This document shows positions 8,156-18,123 of a stretch of DNA of 64,000 nt, piece by piece. Each line of letters opens with the position of its first letter. Position 1 is the stretch's first letter. Below the pieces are notes generated by a model. It was not told where the DNA came from. It did no database searches and saw only the letters and a program-made list of their open reading frames with translations. The stretch comes from Polynucleobacter sp. Latsch14-2 (lineage in GTDB: Bacteria; Pseudomonadota; Gammaproteobacteria; Burkholderiales; Burkholderiaceae). Made by a program: the position numbers and the translations under genes. The DNA lies in assembly GCF_018881925.1 (NCBI RefSeq), contig NZ_JACVPL010000006.1, forward strand, positions 62,001 to 126,000, read 5' to 3'.

Positions 8156-9469
8156 ATGCCTTCTCTTTTTGATAGCACCCCCTCGCCACCCTTAGCAGAA
8201 GCTTTGCGCCCAAAACAAATTGCAGAAGTCATTGGACAAACCCATCTACTGGCAGCGGGAAAGCCCCTAAACCTCGCTTTTGCATCAGGTCAACCCCATT
8301 CAATGATTTTATGGGGGCCTCCCGGTGTTGGTAAAACAACTTTGGCGCGCTTATCCGCACAAGCCTTCGATCGTGAGTTCATAGCCATTTCAGCCGTGTT
8401 GGCCGGGGTTAAGGAAATTCGGGAGGCGATTAACCATGCGCAGCAAAATATGGCCCAGTATGGACGCCAGACAATTTTGTTTGTTGATGAGATACACCGG
8501 TTTAACAAAAGTCAACAAGACGCTTTGCTTCCTCATGTGGAGTCGGGTCTTTTTACCTTTATTGGTGCCACCACCGAAAATCCTTCATTCGAAGTGAACT
8601 CCGCATTGCTTTCACGCGCACAAGTATATGTTCTGAAGTCGCTCAGTATGGAAGAGTTGCGACAACTTTTTGAGCGAGCTCATCAGCATGCACTTCCTCG
8701 GGTTGAATTTGATGATGACGCAATTAACGCCTTGATCAGCAATGCAGATGGCGATGCGCGTCGCCTCCTAAACTTAGTTGAGCAAATATCCAATGCAGTT
8801 GCTGGGGCAAACGTAGCCATCACAAAGGTCGATCAAGCATTTCTTGAAAATGCCATTACAGTTCATGCAAGACGTTTCGATAAAAGCGGCGATTACTTTT
8901 ATGATCAGATTTCTGCACTCCATAAATCGGTGAGAGGGTCCAATCCAGATGCCTCTCTCTACTGGTTGTGCAGAATGCTAGATGGCGGCGCTGACCCCAG
9001 ATATCTAGCTCGAAGAATTATTCGCATGGCGTGGGAAGATATTGGGCTTGCTGACCCAAGAGCGATTCAACTAGCAAATGATGCAGCTCAAACTTATGAG
9101 CGCCTTGGCTCACCCGAAGGAGAGCTTGCCCTTGGCCAAGCCGTCATTTATCTATCAGTAGCATCAAAGAGTAATGCAAGCTACAAAGCATTTAATGCGG
9201 CCCGCGCCTATGTGGCGAATGACCAAAGCAAGCCCGTCCCAAACCACTTACGTAATGCCCCTACTAAGCTCATGAAAGAATTGGGTCATGGTAAGGAATA
9301 TCGTTATGCCCACGATGAAACACATGGTTATGCGGCAGGCGAGAATTATTTACCAGAGGGTATGACTGAACCACATTGGTATCAGCCAGTTGAACGCGGC
9401 TTAGAAACACAAATTGCGGAAAAGATGGCCTTCTTGAGAAAATTAGATCAAGATGCCAAGAAAAAATAA
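8156..9469 (+). CDS. rarA: Replication-associated recombination protein A (MgsA/RarA AAA+ ATPase)
   Basis: A 437-residue AAA+ clamp-loader-like ATPase (Mgs1/WRNIP1 family) that acts at stalled replication forks and interacts with SSB in E. coli. It shows Walker [13 protein letters not shown] (about 54-65), Walker [22 protein letters not shown], sensor 1 [19 protein letters not shown], the sensor 2 region [13 protein letters not shown], and a C-terminal tetramerisation domain containing [15 protein letters not shown]-like and [22 protein letters not shown] segments. Length is typical. In many gamma- and betaproteobacteria the gene lies near lolA/serS; here its neighbours are DUF3429 and an exported cyclophilin. 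Confidence 0.96.
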   Translation: MPSLFDSTPSPPLAEALRPKQIAEVIGQTHLLAAGKPLNLAFASGQPHSMILWGPPGVGKTTLARLSAQAFDREFIAISAVLAGVKEIREAINHAQQNMAQYGRQTILFVDEIHRFNKSQQDALLPHVESGLFTFIGATTENPSFEVNSALLSRAQVYVLKSLSMEELRQLFERAHQHALPRVEFDDDAINALISNADGDARRLLNLVEQISNAVAGANVAITKVDQAFLENAITVHARRFDKSGDYFYDQISALHKSVRGSNPDASLYWLCRMLDGGADPRYLARRIIRMAWEDIGLADPRAIQLANDAAQTYERLGSPEGELALGQAVIYLSVASKSNASYKAFNAARAYVANDQSKPVPNHLRNAPTKLMKELGHGKEYRYAHDETHGYAAGENYLPEGMTEPHWYQPVERGLETQIAEKMAFLRKLDQDAKKK

Positions 9470-9525
9470 TTCATAACTATCCTACTGATTTTTCAATATA
9501 TTCTCATTTTTACCAAGGAAATAAT

Positions 9526-10101
9526 ATGCGCAAATTAATCACAAGCCTTCTCATTGCAACAAGTTGCTTCACTACTAGTCTTGCATTCGCTGGGCCTAAA
9601 GTTGAATTCAAAACCAATATGGGCAACTTTACTGTGGAAGTAGATACAGATAAAGCCCCCAAAACGTCTGCCAATTTTCTAAACTATGTCAAAACTGGTT
9701 TTTATAATGGCACTATTTTTCATAGAGTCATTGATGGTTTTATGATCCAAGGTGGCGGATTCACTCAAGACTTAAATCAAAAACCAACCGATGCTCCAGT
9801 GGCATCGGAGGCACAAAATGGCTTGAAGAACCTGACTTACAGCATTGCTATGGCCCGCACCTCTGACCCAGATTCAGCAACAGCTCAATTTTTCATCAAC
9901 GTTAAAGATAATCAGGGTTTAGATTATCCCAATGCAATGGGCAATGGCTACACTGTATTTGGTAAGGTGATTTCAGGCAATCAAACCATTGATGCGATTC
10001 GTAAGGTGCCGACTATGGTGGCCCCAACACCAAGAATGGGTCGCATGTCAGACGTACCTAGTAAACTTGTCATTATTGAATCAGCCACCATTCTTAAGTA
10101 A
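9526..10101 (+). CDS. Periplasmic peptidyl-prolyl cis-trans isomerase, cyclophilin type (PpiA-like)
   Basis: A 191-residue cyclophilin that isomerises X-Pro bonds in exported proteins. The N-terminus MRKLITSLLIATSCFTTSLA is a Sec signal peptide, cleaved probably after AFA at about residue 22. The domain has the bacterial cyclophilin signature: NFLNYVKTGFYNGTIFHRVIDGFMIQGG, with the catalytic Arg in FHRV, then SIAMARTSDPDSATAQFFINV and GNGYTVFGKVISG. A good ribosome site (AAGGAA) precedes the ATG at 9526. The periplasmic location is inferred from the signal peptide; a cytoplasmic paralogue would lack it. Confidence 0.92.
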   Translation: MRKLITSLLIATSCFTTSLAFAGPKVEFKTNMGNFTVEVDTDKAPKTSANFLNYVKTGFYNGTIFHRVIDGFMIQGGGFTQDLNQKPTDAPVASEAQNGLKNLTYSIAMARTSDPDSATAQFFINVKDNQGLDYPNAMGNGYTVFGKVISGNQTIDAIRKVPTMVAPTPRMGRMSDVPSKLVIIESATILK

Positions 10102-10131
10102 GCAATCGTTCTGGTCGACCGAGGTTTCTCA

Positions 10132-11952
10132 ATGATTTTGTTAGATGACGCTTACAGTACATCTCACAATGCCTCGAGTCGTCTATACCAAGATCCGCTA
10201 TATTCCTGGTGCGTTAAGCCAAAGGCCGATGACATCCAAACGCTACTCAATGTAGAGTTGTGTCTAAAAGAAATCTCGCAAGCTCTTGACCGTGGAGAGT
10301 TTGTGGTCGCGACTTTTGCATATGAACTAGGTCATGTATTTCAGCAGATTCCAACAAGAAGCACTAGCCATCCCATTATTCAGGCATGGTCTTTTGCTTC
10401 CTATCGAGCGCTTTCTAAAGACCAGGTTGATGATTTAATCTCCAATCAACTAACGGCCCTCGATTGCACTGACAACATTGCAGGAATTATGGACCTCAAT
10501 GAGTCACTCAATAAAGCCCAATTTAATCAGGATATTGAGCGTATCCAAGAATATATTCGTAGTGGCGATACTTATCAAATCAACCATACCTATCGAGTCA
10601 AAGGGAAGATCTACGGCGCCCCACTAAAGATATATTCCCAATTGCGCAAACGTCAGCCGGGTCAATTTGGGGCCTACATAGATAACGCCCCCCAATTTTT
10701 ACTCTCTCAGTCTCCCGAGCTATTCGTGCAGCGCCATGGTGACCTTATTACAGCAAGGCCCATGAAAGGCACTGCCAGTGCCCTAAATTGCTCAGCCAGA
10801 GAACTTTCAGAAGATCCTAAAAATCGAGCTGAAAACGTGATGATTGTTGATTTACTGCGCAATGATCTTAGTCGCATTGCAATCCCTGGGTCAGTCAATA
10901 CGCCAAGCCTCTTTGCAGTTGCACAGCATGGCGATGTTTTGCAGATGACATCGACCGTGCATGCAAAATTGAAGTCAGGCACTACATTTATAGATGTATT
11001 AAAGTCTGTTTTTCCATGTGGATCAGTAACTGGCGCACCAAAAAAACGCAGCATGCAGATCATCCAGGGGCTTGAGCCTGAGGATCGCGGGTATTACTGC
11101 GGCGCCCTTGGTTGGCTTGACCCTGGTGGCGACTTCGCTTTGAGCGTACCTATTCGCACTATCGAAGTAGAAGAGGACGCTGGCACTAAGGATTCATGTT
11201 TTACCTTGGGAGTTGGCGCTGGAATTACGATTGATTCATCGCCTGCTCAAGAGTGGGAAGAGTGTCTTATTAAATCTTCGTTTTTAACCTCACTCCCAAG
11301 CGGTGTTGGTTTATTTGAAACAATTCGCGTGAAGAATCGACAATCACAATTACTGAATGCGCATCTCAGCCGACTGCAAAAATCAGCAAAATCATTAGGA
11401 ATACCGCTTCATGAAGATGAACTTAGAGACATCATTGCCAGAACTTGCATGTCACTTAATTTGGATGAAGAGCACCGCCTACGAGTTGATTTGACTCAAG
11501 ATGGGAAATTGTCCTGCACTGTAGGAGACATAGATCCACTACCGGAACGTGTAAAACTATATTGGGCAAAAGACCTTTTAAAGGATTCGGGGAATGTAGT
11601 AATGCAATCGAACAATCCTTTATTGGGTCATAAAACCACGCATAGAAAACTATATGACGAGGCTTGGAAGGCAGCGGAAATAAGGGGTGGCTTTGATGCT
11701 CTCTTTACCAATGAGCGAGGTCATGTGACTGAAGGTGGAAGAGCTAGTATTTTTATCAAAGATAACAAATCTGATAAATGGTTAACGCCCCCACTATCTG
11801 CAGGCGTTCTTCCTGGAGTAATGCGCGACAGCATTATTGCAAATCCGCAATGGAATGCCCATGAGGCAAACCTAACTATTAGCGATGTACTCAATGCAAA
11901 AGAGATTATGCTAACTAATGCCTTACGGGGCACGATACTGGCATATTTTTAG
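10132..11952 (+). CDS. pabB: Fused aminodeoxychorismate synthase component I / aminodeoxychorismate lyase
   Basis: A 606-residue fusion for p-aminobenzoate (folate precursor) synthesis. Residues about 1-375 are PabB, converting chorismate and ammonia to 4-amino-4-deoxychorismate. ARPMKGTA carries the Lys that separates PabB from anthranilate synthase TrpE (PIAGT), and MIVDLLRNDLSRIA and CGSVTGAPKKRSM are the chorismate/Mg motifs. Residues about 385-606 are a PabC-like PLP-dependent lyase (GVGLFETIRV; the PLP lysine probably in LLGHKTTHRKLYD; then GHVTEGGRASIF) that releases pyruvate and PABA. PabA (the glutamine amidotransferase) is not in the window. GAGG precedes the ATG. Fusion of this kind is known in several proteobacteria. 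Confidence 0.92.
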   Translation: MILLDDAYSTSHNASSRLYQDPLYSWCVKPKADDIQTLLNVELCLKEISQALDRGEFVVATFAYELGHVFQQIPTRSTSHPIIQAWSFASYRALSKDQVDDLISNQLTALDCTDNIAGIMDLNESLNKAQFNQDIERIQEYIRSGDTYQINHTYRVKGKIYGAPLKIYSQLRKRQPGQFGAYIDNAPQFLLSQSPELFVQRHGDLITARPMKGTASALNCSARELSEDPKNRAENVMIVDLLRNDLSRIAIPGSVNTPSLFAVAQHGDVLQMTSTVHAKLKSGTTFIDVLKSVFPCGSVTGAPKKRSMQIIQGLEPEDRGYYCGALGWLDPGGDFALSVPIRTIEVEEDAGTKDSCFTLGVGAGITIDSSPAQEWEECLIKSSFLTSLPSGVGLFETIRVKNRQSQLLNAHLSRLQKSAKSLGIPLHEDELRDIIARTCMSLNLDEEHRLRVDLTQDGKLSCTVGDIDPLPERVKLYWAKDLLKDSGNVVMQSNNPLLGHKTTHRKLYDEAWKAAEIRGGFDALFTNERGHVTEGGRASIFIKDNKSDKWLTPPLSAGVLPGVMRDSIIANPQWNAHEANLTISDVLNAKEIMLTNALRGTILAYF

Positions 11953-11961
11953 AAAGTGTTT

Positions 11962-12522
11962 ATGAAGTTTTGCCCCCATTGCGCCTCACCGATCACGATC
12001 CGAGTACCGGCAGATGACACGCGCGAGCGTCATGTATGCGACTCTTGTGGCAGCATCCATTACCAAAACCCACGGAATGTGGTTGGCAGTATTCCAGTTT
12101 TCCGCGATCAAGTTTTACTTTGTCGCCGCGCCATAGAACCTAGATATGGTTATTGGACCTTGCCGGCTGGATTTATGGAACTTGGTGAAAGTACTGCCGC
12201 TGGCGCTGCAAGAGAGACTCTTGAAGAAGCTGGGGCAGTCGTTGAGATTGGAACTTTATACTCACTCCTTAATGTGCCGCATGCAGAACAGGTGCACCTG
12301 TTTTATCTAGCAAACATGACCAGCCCACATTTTGAGGCTGGCGAAGAGAGTCTTGAAGTGGCGCTATTTAATGAGCGAGACATCCCTTGGTCGGAATTGG
12401 CTTTTCCGACAGTGAAGCAAACACTTGAATGGTTTTTTGCGGATCGGGCTGCAGGGTTACTTCAGGGGTCAATAGAACTCAATGTTCGCGCTCGAGATAT
12501 TTCTCGTAACGAAAAGATTTAA
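11962..12522 (+). CDS. Nudix hydrolase with N-terminal zinc ribbon
   Basis: A 186-residue pyrophosphohydrolase. The N-terminus has a zinc ribbon (CPHCASPI and CDSCGSIHYQNP, about residues 4-40) like that of NADH pyrophosphatase NudC. The Nudix box GFMELGESTAAGAARETLEEAGAVV (about 72-96) keeps the metal-binding REXXEE core (RETLEE). It lacks the long N-terminal domain of NudC, so it belongs to the smaller ribbon-Nudix group whose substrate is uncertain. I chose the ATG at 11962; a GTG at 11956 would add two residues. It follows the pabBC fusion by nine bases and precedes aat by 12, so it is within the same operon-like run. Confidence 0.87.
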   Translation: MKFCPHCASPITIRVPADDTRERHVCDSCGSIHYQNPRNVVGSIPVFRDQVLLCRRAIEPRYGYWTLPAGFMELGESTAAGAARETLEEAGAVVEIGTLYSLLNVPHAEQVHLFYLANMTSPHFEAGEESLEVALFNERDIPWSELAFPTVKQTLEWFFADRAAGLLQGSIELNVRARDISRNEKI

Positions 12523-12534
12523 ATCTCAGAAGTC

Positions 12535-13272
12535 ATGCGTCAAATACATTGGCTGGGATTGGGCGAAGCTTTTCCGAACCCCCTTTATACGCCAGATCCA
12601 GATCCAAGCGTTCCTGGTCTCATTGCTGTAAGTGAAAAAATTTACCCCGGTCAACTTGCTGCCGCCTATCAACTGGGAATTTTTCCTTGGTACTCAGATA
12701 ATCAACCAGTGCTTTGGTGGTCACCAGATCCTCGGATGATTTTAAAACCCCATAACTTTAAATGTAGCGACTCACTCAAAAAAACAATACGGCATTTTTG
12801 TAATGAACCAAGCTCTCAAGTTCAGGTTGATGCCGACTTTGGTGCAGTTGTTAGAGCATGCGCTACTAGTAAGCGTAAAAATCAGGATGGCACTTGGATC
12901 ACCCATGAAATTATGGATGCCTATACTCAACTACATGATCAAGGTCATGCACATAGCATTGCCATCTTAGAGCAGAATCAGCTTGTTGGAGGTCTTTATT
13001 GCGTCTCTTTTGGTGGCATGGTTTTTGGTGAATCCATGTTTAGCCGTCAAACGAATGCATCAAAACTTGCATTGGCAGCTTTAGTTGCGTGGTGCGGACA
13101 GCATCAAGTTGCCATGATTGATTGCCAACAAGAGACTGCGCACCTGAGCTCCCTAGGCGCCACACCCATTTCTAGGCAAGAATTTCTAGAGCAACTGCAG
13201 ACCTCATTAAATCAAACTAATATAGAGATATGTTGGGATTTTGAAAAAGATATCTTGAAACATTGGCTATGA
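12535..13272 (+). CDS. aat: Leucyl/phenylalanyl-tRNA--protein transferase
   Basis: A 245-residue N-end-rule enzyme that transfers Leu or Phe from aminoacyl-tRNA to N-terminal Lys or Arg, marking proteins for ClpS/ClpAP. Family motifs are clear: [28 protein letters not shown] followed by [13 protein letters not shown] (residues about 28-65), [21 protein letters not shown] and [20 protein letters not shown]. The ATG at 12535 is the natural start. Its stop overlaps the start of bpt (ATGA), so both N-degron transferases are translationally coupled. Confidence 0.97.
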   Translation: MRQIHWLGLGEAFPNPLYTPDPDPSVPGLIAVSEKIYPGQLAAAYQLGIFPWYSDNQPVLWWSPDPRMILKPHNFKCSDSLKKTIRHFCNEPSSQVQVDADFGAVVRACATSKRKNQDGTWITHEIMDAYTQLHDQGHAHSIAILEQNQLVGGLYCVSFGGMVFGESMFSRQTNASKLALAALVAWCGQHQVAMIDCQQETAHLSSLGATPISRQEFLEQLQTSLNQTNIEICWDFEKDILKHWL

Positions 13273-14015
13273 CACAACTCAAAGAACTACCGCTTACTGC
13301 CTTGCAGTTTTATGCAACTGCACCCTACCCCTGTAGCTATTTACCGGGAAAAACGGCTCGTTCTCAAGTTGCTACGCCATCACACCTCATTCATGCTGAT
13401 ATCTATGGTGAATTAGTAAATGCAGGCTTTCGTCGGAGCGGCTTATATACCTACCGCCCTTATTGTGACGAATGTAGGGCTTGCATCGCAACAAGAGTAT
13501 TAGCAGCTCAATTTAAACCTAGCCGCAGCCAACGCCGCGCCTTTAAAAAACATGGCAATCTAGAGGCACATGTTTTGAAATTGGGTTATCAAGAAGAGCA
13601 TTACCAGCTTTACCAGCGCTATCAAAATGATAGGCACGCTGGCGGAGAAATGGATCATGACGATCAAGATCAGTACATGCAATTTTTATTGCAAAGCCGG
13701 GTTAACTCGAGAATTGTTGAATTTAGAGATAGTGCGAATGGCTCTCACCCGGGTAGACTGCGTATGGTCAGCATGATAGATATCCTTGAGCAGGGCATTT
13801 CATCGGTTTACACTTTTTTTGATACTCAAGAGAATTCAGCCAGTTATGGCAGTTACAGCATTCTGTGGCAGATCCAGCAAGCTCTTGAACTTAAGCTTGC
13901 ATACGTATATCTTGGCTACTATATTCAAGATAGCGAAAAGATGTCCTACAAATCCAAATATCGACCTATTGAGGGCTTGGTAAATGACCACTGGCAAGAG
14001 ATTGCTGAGTCATAA
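13269..14015 (+). CDS. bpt: Aspartate/glutamate leucyltransferase (bacterial arginyltransferase family)
   Basis: A 248-residue enzyme of the Bpt family, which transfers Leu to N-terminal Asp or Glu and so feeds secondary destabilising residues into the N-degron pathway. Visible motifs are [16 protein letters not shown], the Cys cluster region [12 protein letters not shown] (about residues 60-71), [13 protein letters not shown] and [24 protein letters not shown]. The ATG at 13269 overlaps the aat stop as ATGA; a TTG two codons upstream is less likely. The aat-bpt pair followed by pyrD is an arrangement I recognise from other betaproteobacteria. Confidence 0.95.
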   Translation: MTQLKELPLTALQFYATAPYPCSYLPGKTARSQVATPSHLIHADIYGELVNAGFRRSGLYTYRPYCDECRACIATRVLAAQFKPSRSQRRAFKKHGNLEAHVLKLGYQEEHYQLYQRYQNDRHAGGEMDHDDQDQYMQFLLQSRVNSRIVEFRDSANGSHPGRLRMVSMIDILEQGISSVYTFFDTQENSASYGSYSILWQIQQALELKLAYVYLGYYIQDSEKMSYKSKYRPIEGLVNDHWQEIAES

Positions 14016-14024
14016 TAACTACCC

Positions 14025-15056
14025 ATGATCAACAGCTATTCCTTTTTGCGCCCCTGGCTATTCTGCTTAGACCCCGAACGAGCCCATGAGCTTACCTTGA
14101 GTAATTTAGATCGCGCCTATCGTTGGGGGCTACTAGATTGCTTTATCACTCAACCTGCACCTAACCCTCTAACTATATGCGGCATCACCTTCCCAAACCC
14201 AATTGGACTAGCTGCTGGCTTAGACAAGGATGGTAAGCATATTGATGCTTTGGGAGCCTTAGGCTTTGGCTTTTTAGAAATTGGTACGGTAACCCCTCGG
14301 CCGCAGCCTGGGAACCCCAAGCCAAGAATGTTTCGTTTGCCTGAGGCAGATGCACTGATCAATCGCATGGGTTTTAATAATGATGGCGTAGAGGCATGTG
14401 TAGCACGCGTTCGCCGCTCTCAGTATTGGCAAAATGGTGGCATTGTGGGTTTAAATATTGGAAAAAATGCTAGTACCCCCATTGAAAATGCTGCCCAAGA
14501 CTATGTCCTATCAATGAATGCAGTTTATGAAATTGCCTCGTATATTACAGTCAACATCTCATCCCCAAATACCCAGAATCTTCGCGCATTACAAGGCGAA
14601 GAAATGCTGCGCACCCTATTGGGTAGCCTAGATCTCGCCAGAAAAGAACTTAGCAATCGCTATGGTGTTCGCAAGCCGCTCTTTTTAAAGATTGCGCCAG
14701 ATCTAGACCCGGCGGATATCAATCTTATTGCCGACCTCCTTTTGGAATTTGGCATGGATGGCATTATTGCCACAAACACCACTACAGACCGTGCTGCTGT
14801 TGCTAACTTGGAGCATGGGAAAGAAGCTGGTGGCTTATCTGGCGCTCCTGTAAAAGATGCTTCAACTGCTGTGATTAAAACCCTAAAAGCCCGCCTCGGC
14901 GAGCAGTTGCCCATTATTGGTGTTGGCGGTATTTTATCTGGCGAGGACGCTCAGGAAAAAATTGCTGCGGGTGCTAACTTGGTCCAACTCTATAGCGGAC
15001 TAATCTATAAAGGTCCGGCGCTGATTTCAGACTGCGCTAAAGCTCTGCGCGACTAA
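14025..15056 (+). CDS. pyrD: Dihydroorotate dehydrogenase (quinone), class 2
   Basis: A 343-residue FMN enzyme of pyrimidine biosynthesis that oxidises dihydroorotate to orotate and passes electrons to ubiquinone at the inner membrane. The N-terminal amphipathic extension (SFLRPWLFCLDPERAHEL) is the class 2 membrane-association segment. Core motifs: NPIGLAAGLDKDGKHIDAL, GTVTPRPQPGNPKPRMFRL, NRMGFNNDGVEA, VNISSPNTQNLR with the catalytic Ser, IIATNTTTDR and IGVGGILSGEDAQEKIAAGANLVQLYSGLIYKGP. It starts nine bases after bpt. Confidence 0.97.
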   Translation: MINSYSFLRPWLFCLDPERAHELTLSNLDRAYRWGLLDCFITQPAPNPLTICGITFPNPIGLAAGLDKDGKHIDALGALGFGFLEIGTVTPRPQPGNPKPRMFRLPEADALINRMGFNNDGVEACVARVRRSQYWQNGGIVGLNIGKNASTPIENAAQDYVLSMNAVYEIASYITVNISSPNTQNLRALQGEEMLRTLLGSLDLARKELSNRYGVRKPLFLKIAPDLDPADINLIADLLLEFGMDGIIATNTTTDRAAVANLEHGKEAGGLSGAPVKDASTAVIKTLKARLGEQLPIIGVGGILSGEDAQEKIAAGANLVQLYSGLIYKGPALISDCAKALRD

Positions 15057-15141
15057 CTTAGTTCAATGTACTGGGTAATATGCCCCAAAATGGGATTTCA
15101 TAATATGCAATACCGCCCAGATAGTCGCTACAATTGCAAGA

Positions 15142-15969
15142 ATGAACTCGAGCAAATTATTAAAAACTCAAAAAGTACCTGGCGAGGCTGGTAAAACAGC
15201 GATTCAGGTACTCGAGCGCATGATGAATTTGCTCGATGCTCTGGCTGAACATGAAGAATCTAGCAGCCTTAAGGTTTTAGCAGAACAAACAGGCCTACAC
15301 CCCTCTACAGCCCATCGAATCTTAAATGATATGGTGGCTTGTCGAATGGTCGAACGTGGCGATGGGGGCACTTATAGACTTGGTTTGCGACTATTAGAGC
15401 TTGGTAATTTAGTCAAAGCCAGACTTTCTGTTCGAGAGGCCGCACAAGTGCCAATGCGTGCACTCCACAAACTTACTGGTGAAACGATTAATCTTTCAGT
15501 ACGACAGGGAGATGAAATCGTTTATGTCGATCGCGCCTATAGTGAGCGCTCAGGCATGCAAGTTGTAAGAGCGATTGGTGGACGCGCGCCTTTACACCTG
15601 ACCTCCGTAGGAAAGTTATTCTTAGCTAGTGATGATGCTGGCCAAGTACGTGCCTACGTTACACGAACGGGCTTGTCTGGCCACACAAGAAATAGCATTA
15701 CTGATTTAACCCGACTAGAAGCCGAACTCAATCAAGTCCGACAGCTTGGTAATGCCAAAGATAATGAAGAGCTTGAGCTTGGCGTAAGTTGCCTTGCCGC
15801 CGCGATTTTGGATGACACTGGAAAATTGGTTGCCGGCCTCTCCTTGAGTGCGCCAACGGATCGGATTCATGCGGATTGGTTGCGAGCCTTGCAAGATACG
15901 GCGCTACAAATTTCTAAAGGCATGGGATATAAACCCAAAAGTACAGAACCTAGTAGCAGCAAAGACTAA
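15142..15969 (+). CDS. IclR-family transcriptional regulator
   Basis: A 275-residue regulator with an N-terminal IclR winged helix (residues about 18-80; VLERMMNLLDAL, SLKVLAEQTGLHPSTAHRILNDM as the HTH, then YRLGLRLLELG) and a C-terminal ligand-binding domain (about 95-265; VDRAYSERSGMQVVRAIGGRAPLHLTSVGK, LGVSCLAAAILDDTGKLVAGLSLSAP). IclR proteins usually sense small organic acids or aromatic metabolites. It stands alone: pyrD ends 85 bases upstream and the next gene is convergent. Its target is therefore unknown. The upstream gap includes CATAATATGC, which could serve as a -10. Confidence 0.9.
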   Translation: MNSSKLLKTQKVPGEAGKTAIQVLERMMNLLDALAEHEESSSLKVLAEQTGLHPSTAHRILNDMVACRMVERGDGGTYRLGLRLLELGNLVKARLSVREAAQVPMRALHKLTGETINLSVRQGDEIVYVDRAYSERSGMQVVRAIGGRAPLHLTSVGKLFLASDDAGQVRAYVTRTGLSGHTRNSITDLTRLEAELNQVRQLGNAKDNEELELGVSCLAAAILDDTGKLVAGLSLSAPTDRIHADWLRALQDTALQISKGMGYKPKSTEPSSSKD

Positions 15970-15997
15970 TTTCTGATTCTAAATATTAGGATGCACC

Positions 15998-17005
15998 CTA
16001 CATCAATCGTCGAATAGGCTTAGGCTCGCCTGGTGGCATGCGCTCATACCAATCGCGCACCCTAACGGCATCAGCAAAACGAGATTGAGTCCCAACCGAG
16101 TCCAGGAAAACAAGTAGCAATGGCGTGTTGTTGACCCTAGCCTGCATCACTAAACATCTACCGGCAGCATTGATAAATCCTGTTTTTTGCAATCCAATAT
16201 CCATATCGCCAGCGCGCACTAAACGATTCGTATTCAGAAACTTCTGCGGGCGATTGCGAATCACCATTGTGAATTCAGGCCAAGTAGAAAATTCACGGAT
16301 GGATTTGTACTGGTAAGCAGCGCTAAGCATGCGCGTTAAGTCCTCTGCTGAAGCGACATTCTCACTTGTTAATCCGGTCGGGTCCGAAAAGTGGGTGTGA
16401 TCCATACCAAGTTCTTTGGCCTTATGGTTCATAGCGGCGATAAAACTTGGCAGCCCTCCTGGATAATTTCTCGCCAAAGTATATGCTGCGCGATTTTCAG
16501 AATTCATCAAAGCAAGATGCAATGCATCCTCGCGGGTTAATGCGGTGCCCTCCGCTAAACGTGAATGTCGATAGATGCGCGCATCCTCTTCGTTTATGAC
16601 GAGCGTCTCGTCCATAGGTAACCTGGCATCCAATACCACCATTGCTGTCATTAATTTGGAAATAGATGCAATAGGCAAGCTAACTGAAGGATTTTTTTCG
16701 TAATAAATATCCTTAGTGTCTTGGTTCATCACCATCACTACGCTCGACTTTAAACTTAACTCATCGTGCTGACCGCGCAAACCAAGTGCAGTGGCAAACG
16801 AAGGTCTTGCATCAACAATTGGGGTAGTCGGACGGGTTACGGTAATGCGTACCGTTTTGGGTTTTTTGGGCGCTTTTGCTACGGATTTACTGCTGACCTT
16901 TGCGGCCTTAGGCGCTTTATCCTTGGATGCAGATTGGGCATAAATTGCGGGGCTTGCCATCAATAGACATGTTAAGGCACAGAGCCAAGATTGATTCAAG
17001 CGCAT
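15998..17005 (-). CDS. pbpG: D-alanyl-D-alanine endopeptidase/carboxypeptidase (PBP7-like)
   Basis: A 335-residue low-molecular-weight penicillin-binding protein acting on peptidoglycan in the periplasm. The start at 17005 gives a normal signal peptide (MRLNQSWLCALTCLLMASPA, cleavage near AQS) and has GGAAGG upstream; a longer ORF from 17092 would bury it. A Lys/Ala-rich linker follows (about 25-50). The three active-site motifs are intact: SxxK as S114-I-S-K117, SxN as S169-E-N171, and KTG in LQKTGFINAAG. The short C-terminus lacks the PBP5 beta domain, so PBP7/PbpG-type endopeptidase is likelier than DacA. Confidence 0.9.
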   Translation of the reverse strand: MRLNQSWLCALTCLLMASPAIYAQSASKDKAPKAAKVSSKSVAKAPKKPKTVRITVTRPTTPIVDARPSFATALGLRGQHDELSLKSSVVMVMNQDTKDIYYEKNPSVSLPIASISKLMTAMVVLDARLPMDETLVINEEDARIYRHSRLAEGTALTREDALHLALMNSENRAAYTLARNYPGGLPSFIAAMNHKAKELGMDHTHFSDPTGLTSENVASAEDLTRMLSAAYQYKSIREFSTWPEFTMVIRNRPQKFLNTNRLVRAGDMDIGLQKTGFINAAGRCLVMQARVNNTPLLLVFLDSVGTQSRFADAVRVRDWYERMPPGEPKPIRRLM

Positions 17006-17111
17006 CCCCAAAAACCTTCCAAAACTTTTGACATACGGAATGATAATTACTTTCGCGATCAAAGGCAGAATTATTCGCCCCATTTTGATCAATTAAGCCG
17101 GTGGACTCCCA

Positions 17112-17999
17112 CTATTCAGCAATGGTTGCCACCGAGTTTGCTTGGCGAGCGTTTACCAAAACCACACCCGTCATGGTCAGGGCAAGCCCAGCCGCCATCA
17201 TCACATTAAATGGCTCATCAAACAAGAGCCAAGCCATAAGTGCCGTGGTTGGTGGCGTTAGATAAAGTAAGCTGGTTACCTTAGTTGCTGCGCCCTTGCG
17301 AATCATCATGAACAAAAGGCTAATCGACCCAATGGATAAGGGAAAAATAGCCCAGAGCAAAGCGCCAATTACAGGAACATTCCAAACCATTACGCCAGAC
17401 TCAAAGAAATACATACAGGCAAAACAGAGTATTGCGGAAGCCCCAAATTGAATAGATGAACCAGCACGAAGATCAAAAACGGGGCAATATTTTTTTTGAT
17501 ACAAAGTACCAAAGGTGATGGATAGTAAGGCAGCAAAAGCCAAGATATAGCTCAGAATAGGTATATGGGCAAAGCTAATTTTTTCCAAAACAACCAAAGC
17601 AACACCCGCAAAACCAAAACCCAATCCTATCCATTGCCTTGGCGAAACCTTTTCTGAAACCCATGCTGCAAACCAGGCGGTAATGATGGGCTGCAAACCA
17701 ACAATGATGGCAACTAGTCCAGCAGCCATCCCTAGGCGAACTGCAAACCATACACCAAGAAGATAGCCAAACTGTAATAAAAGTCCTGCAATCGCAATGT
17801 GGGCTATTTGAGTTCTACTTGGCCAGTCGATTTTCCATACAAGACTTAATGCCGCCATCGCCATAAGAACACCAGCAAAACGCCAAAATAGAAAGGTTGC
17901 TGGTTCTACATAAGGCATAGCCATACGCGCAATCACGAACCCAGTACTCCAAATCAGCACAAATATGGGGGCAATACAGGTTTCTAGTTTTAATTGCAT
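17112..17999 (-). CDS. EamA/DMT-family transporter
   Basis: A 295-residue inner-membrane protein with about ten hydrophobic helices and two EamA repeats (approximately residues 5-135 and 145-285), the pattern of drug/metabolite exporters. The first repeat begins IAPIFVLIWSTGFVIARMAMPYVEPATFLFWR, a well-conserved start for this branch. The second ends in LTPPTTALMAWLLFDEPFNVMMAAGLALTMTGVVLVN. Substrate cannot be predicted. It stands between the PBP gene (same strand, about 106 bases on) and the divergent phasin gene. Confidence 0.88.
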   Translation of the reverse strand: MQLKLETCIAPIFVLIWSTGFVIARMAMPYVEPATFLFWRFAGVLMAMAALSLVWKIDWPSRTQIAHIAIAGLLLQFGYLLGVWFAVRLGMAAGLVAIIVGLQPIITAWFAAWVSEKVSPRQWIGLGFGFAGVALVVLEKISFAHIPILSYILAFAALLSITFGTLYQKKYCPVFDLRAGSSIQFGASAILCFACMYFFESGVMVWNVPVIGALLWAIFPLSIGSISLLFMMIRKGAATKVTSLLYLTPPTTALMAWLLFDEPFNVMMAAGLALTMTGVVLVNARQANSVATIAE

Positions 18000-18095
18000 A
18001 AGTAACTTGCTGAATATATTGAATTTTTTTAACTTTGTAGGTGATTTTAGGCTGTTTCTTGTCTACTAGCCCCTAGTGGCGGGACTTATTTTATA

Positions 18096-18123
18096 TTGCA
18101 TTGCAACATAATATGGTTATAAT
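18096..18123 (+). promoter_or_regulatory. phaP promoter with overlapping palindrome
   Basis: TTGCAT (18096-18101), a 16-base spacer and TATAAT (18118-18123) form a strong sigma70-type promoter for the phasin gene. The -35 lies within the palindrome TTGCA-T-TGCAA (18096-18106), so a repressor bound there would block RNA polymerase. A PHA-responsive repressor such as PhaR is a plausible candidate. Confidence 0.7.

Noticed and set aside
17006-17092. Longer start for the PBP7-like gene
   Set aside because: It would place the signal peptide internally; GGAAGG precedes the start at 17005.
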